Part shown: positions 61,166 through 64,000 of the stretch, in pieces
How the letters are laid out: each line of letters begins with the position of its first letter
Position numbering within the stretch: position 1 is the stretch's first letter
Origin: Utricularia gibba
Lineage: Eukaryota; Streptophyta; Magnoliopsida; Lamiales; Lentibulariaceae
Direction of reading: 5' to 3'
Assembly (NCBI GenBank): GCA_002189035.1
Contig: NEEC01000009.1
Span: 2,604,001 to 2,668,000 of the forward strand
DNA: 64,000 bases
The notes under the pieces: generated by a model
What the model was told of the DNA's origin: nothing
What the model saw: only the letters and a program-made list of their open reading frames with translations
The model's database searches: none
Translations under genes and position numbers: made by a program

Positions 61166-64000
61166 CTATTCCTTGGGAAATTCGGAATTGTTTCTGTTGG
61201 AAACAATCTGCAAGGTGGTGCCTTTTACTATACATGCAGTGTATTGAGGTTGATCCTCGAATGGTTTGAGCGGAAGCACCCTTCCATCCTCCAGTTTTAC
61301 ACCATATATGAAGGGAAGCCTCAAAGAAACAAAACTGTCGGGAGGTAGGATAACAGGGCAGGGTACGCTGAACTGGAGCTTTTGTTCACGATGCTGAACG
61401 GAAGCAGGGAGACAAGACATCTGCAATCACAGATGATATATGTGAGCTTGGAACCGTAGACCATAGTCTGGTTATGAACAAAAAGGTGTACACAAGTCGA
61501 GTATAGCATGTAAGAAAATGGATATCGAATTTTAACAACTAAACAATATATGCACCTCAAATTGTATCACGGGGGCCAAAGCTAGCACATGAGGATATGA
61601 AGGAGTCACCTGAATTTAAAAATAGATCTCAGCAATCTTTTAATGATGAGGGGCATTTTCATGCCAGTGTAAGAAATAGTAGAAAACAGAGCAGTAAGAT
61701 TAAAAATGCCAGTTTCCTGTAAGGTATATCAGGGAAGTTTTTGGCATTTGACAAATGAAATCGATTACTAAGAAAGAACAAGAAACTCTTTGATCATCAT
61801 CTATTGGTAAATCCTTATCGGCAAATCATGAGAACAAAAGATTAAGAGTATACCACGAAAACTCTTTGAAGTTGTGAAGTAGTGCCTGCAAATCTGTGAT
61901 TTGATGTGCTGCTAGGTGGTGATGAGTTGCTACAATGCGGGCAGTTCATATAGAGTGGCAAACTTCTATTCAGAAGGGGTAAAGCTTGTCCGGCACCATC
62001 AAAGGCATGCTTTGTGACAAGATCACTGTCACAGTTCCCATTTTTTATTTTGTGATCGTGATGGACACCTCTGCCTGCTGATGGTACGGAATTATTATAT
62101 GATGTCCCAGTATTGGATACCTTCGGTTTTAGTTTACCACGTTTCTTTGTCTTGCTGCTCCCCATAGCAACGCCATTTGTATGCCCATGAATTTTGTCCA
62201 TCTTAAATGATTCCGTTTCTTCGACACCCTCAGCAAACGAAGCAAAATTATCATCTTCAGGCAACCAATATGGTGAGCCAAGCTCCTTAAGGTGGCCCAT
62301 GGTCAATATGAACCTGTGGCCTTGAGGACACTCATGTTCAAATCCAACATATATGGAATCATGCTCCATTGAAATGTTCCTGGTCATTTTATCAACACCA
62401 TTCATATTTGCAGGCGAAAATTTGTTGCTAATGCCGGTTTCTTGCCATGCTCTGTCAACCACAGTGGCCCTTTCGAATTTCCCAGAGCCTTGATTAGGAG
62501 TGCTGCTGCTATGTTTCTCCATAACAAAAACTTGTGCACCCTGCAGCCCTACACCTTCTTTGCTGGCACCTACAGGAGACTTCCTATCCAAGAGTATACG
62601 AAATGCTGAATTTGAAGCCGCAGGTCCAGCAACTACTTCAGCAAATGGTTTCCTCATTGTAAAGTTAGATACCGCCTTGGTGACAGAACCATCATTACTA
62701 GTCTTTTGATTGATATCAGAGATCCTAAGCTTTCTTCCTAAGGCATCATCCACTGCACCAGCACCTACAGGAGCAGCATCAAATGAACGTGACCCCACAT
62801 CATCAACAATTTCAACTTTGCTCATGGTGTCCCTTTCCATGCAGGGTTGCTGGGACGCAAATTTTGGTGAATGACTTGATTCATTAAGCTTCCCAAGATT
62901 CAGAGTCCAACATTGAAGAAAATTCTGATTTTGACAAAAGCCGCTCTGCAGCAACCCCTTGGATGGTTTGTAGTACTTTGCACTACCAATACGAACTAAA
63001 CTCCATGGCAGTGGTTGTACATGCCCATCACATTTGGGCTCCGGCATTTGAATGGACGACAGAAATTGATCACATTCTGAAAATACACTGTATGTAACAT
63101 TTGCATTTTCGAAATCGAAGGGGTCAGGTCTCAGTTGTCTGGAACGACCACAAGCGCATGCATGGAGATACATGTATCCACTTGAATGAGGATTTCCTCC
63201 ATCATCAGGGGTATTATGCCTCTGATGGATGCAAGGTTTGTCAGTCAGACTGACTGCATCGCATAGCTGCCTTCCAGAAGTCCAAATAGAAGTACATTCA
63301 TCCTGCAATTTTGTAAGAAAAAGAGGCACAGATGGCCCCTTTACTATGGAGGAAAACGCATATAAGGCCCTCTTTAAATGCTCTTCATGTTGAGGACTAG
63401 GATAGAATGGGGAAGGTTATCCAAATAGACCTCCCTGGCAAGTGGATAAGACTTTTCACACCACCAAGTCGAAAATCTGGTGCTCAGCCCACTGCATTTC
63501 TTCATATGGGATATAGCCAATTCGTATGGTTCAGAAGATCCCAAACTTTCCCTTGATGCTAACACAAAACCTTCTTTCCCTGCCTTGCTAGATTCAACAG
63601 AACAAGATAAATCAGAATTGGATGACAATATTCTTTGCAAGATAACAAGAGAATAAGATGACCACGTATCAAAAGTGGGAAGGTCAGGATTAGTCACAAC
63701 GTTTCCAGATGAAGCTGGCATAGAAGGCACTGCAGAGGCTGAGGCAGCAGCGGCAGCAGCAGCAGCTACTATGCCACCACCCAGAGCAGAGGTTGTGCTG
63801 CTACTAGTAACCAAACCACCTTTGCCTCTCAAAAGACCAGACTGCCGTAAGATGAAATCCTTAATAGAGGCAACATCCTCTTTGTTAGTATTCTGTAGAT
63901 GGCTTCCAGTCAAAAGAGACTCCAGTGTTGTTTTTCCCTTCAATACTTCATCAACCAGGTGAACTGTAAAGTCAAGAGCTTCACCACTTTGAATTGAAAA
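61166..64000 (-). CDS. SMG8: SMG8-like nonsense-mediated decay factor, 3' part (frame broken by one base; cut by window end)
   Basis: Two exons are in view: 64000 (cut) to 61854, and 61420-61166. The visible part holds SIQSGEALDFTVHLVDEVL, a poly-Ala segment, ECTSIWTSGRQLCDAVSLT, CIHQRHNTPD, and GYMYLHACACGRSRQLRPDPF, the SMG8 signature. Then come ECPQGHRFILTMGHL, NCPHCSNSS and a conserved end (QLQFSVPCPVILPP-like, LPFIYGVKLEDG). SMG8 with SMG9 regulates the SMG1 kinase in nonsense-mediated mRNA decay; plants keep SMG8-like proteins even where SMG1 is lost. Between YLDNLP and YPSPQHEEHL the frame shifts at the G4 run 63409-63412; one added G on the plus strand restores it. The protein's N-terminal half lies beyond the window. 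Confidence 0.85.

Noticed and set aside
61166-61348. Plus-strand frame over the SMG8-like last exon
   Set aside because: It is antisense to a conserved coding exon (LPFIYGVKLEDG).

Overview
This window is nuclear DNA from a flowering plant, almost certainly a eudicot. The evidence is the plant-only gene set (DEK1 phytocalpain, a GBF-interacting protein, a DUF3444 J-protein, a plant CNGC channel, an E-type PPR editing factor, the SVR1 plastid pseudouridine synthase), many short introns with A/T-rich interiors, and AT-rich intergenic DNA. Protein details look asterid/Lamiales-like, but I cannot fix the species. No bacterial, viral or CRISPR-type system is present. Exon coordinates below were built by hand from splice sites and reading phase. 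For most genes the exon lengths add up to an intact frame.

Layout. 0-5 kb: GIP1-like gene (-). 5-6.4 kb: AT-rich spacer. 6.9-8.3 kb: three-finger CCCH protein (+). 8.8-11.3 kb: cyclin H (+). 11.8-13.9 kb: J-domain/DUF3444 protein (-). 15.3-16.5 kb: Shewanella-like phosphatase SLP2 (-). 16.8-19.3 kb: cyclic-nucleotide-gated channel (-). 19.3-24.1 kb: gene-poor spacer with a run of 25 C and snRNA-promoter-like motifs. 24.1-25.1 kb: conserved, probably organellar protein (+). 25.5-29.6 kb: organellar lysyl-tRNA synthetase (-), head to head with DEK1 (+, 31.2-41.9 kb, 29 coding exons). 44.1-46.6 kb: AEF1-like PPR protein (+). 47.0-49.2 kb: SVR1 (+). 49.8-57.5 kb: a rearranged cluster with a small membrane-protein gene, two tandem steroid-5-alpha-reductase-family genes, a probable solo LTR, a decayed exon copy, an inverted RPS18 fragment and intact RPS18 (-). 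58.0-60.2 kb: UBC7-type E2 (-). 61.2 kb to the end: 3' part of an SMG8-like gene (-).

The genes are mostly unrelated housekeeping or developmental loci. Several products act in organelles (lysyl-tRNA synthetase, AEF1, SVR1, probably the 24.1 kb gene), but this looks like chance.

The most useful observations are three. (1) Five genes carry a single-base frame break. Each lies in or next to a short G or C run, each is repaired by one extra G or C, and each otherwise matches its family; this points to homopolymer under-calling in the assembly. (2) The 50.6-56.4 kb duplication can be read almost base by base: a solo LTR sits at what was a splice acceptor, and a piece of RPS18 is inverted at the junction between the two units. 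(3) Three introns use GC-AG splice sites.
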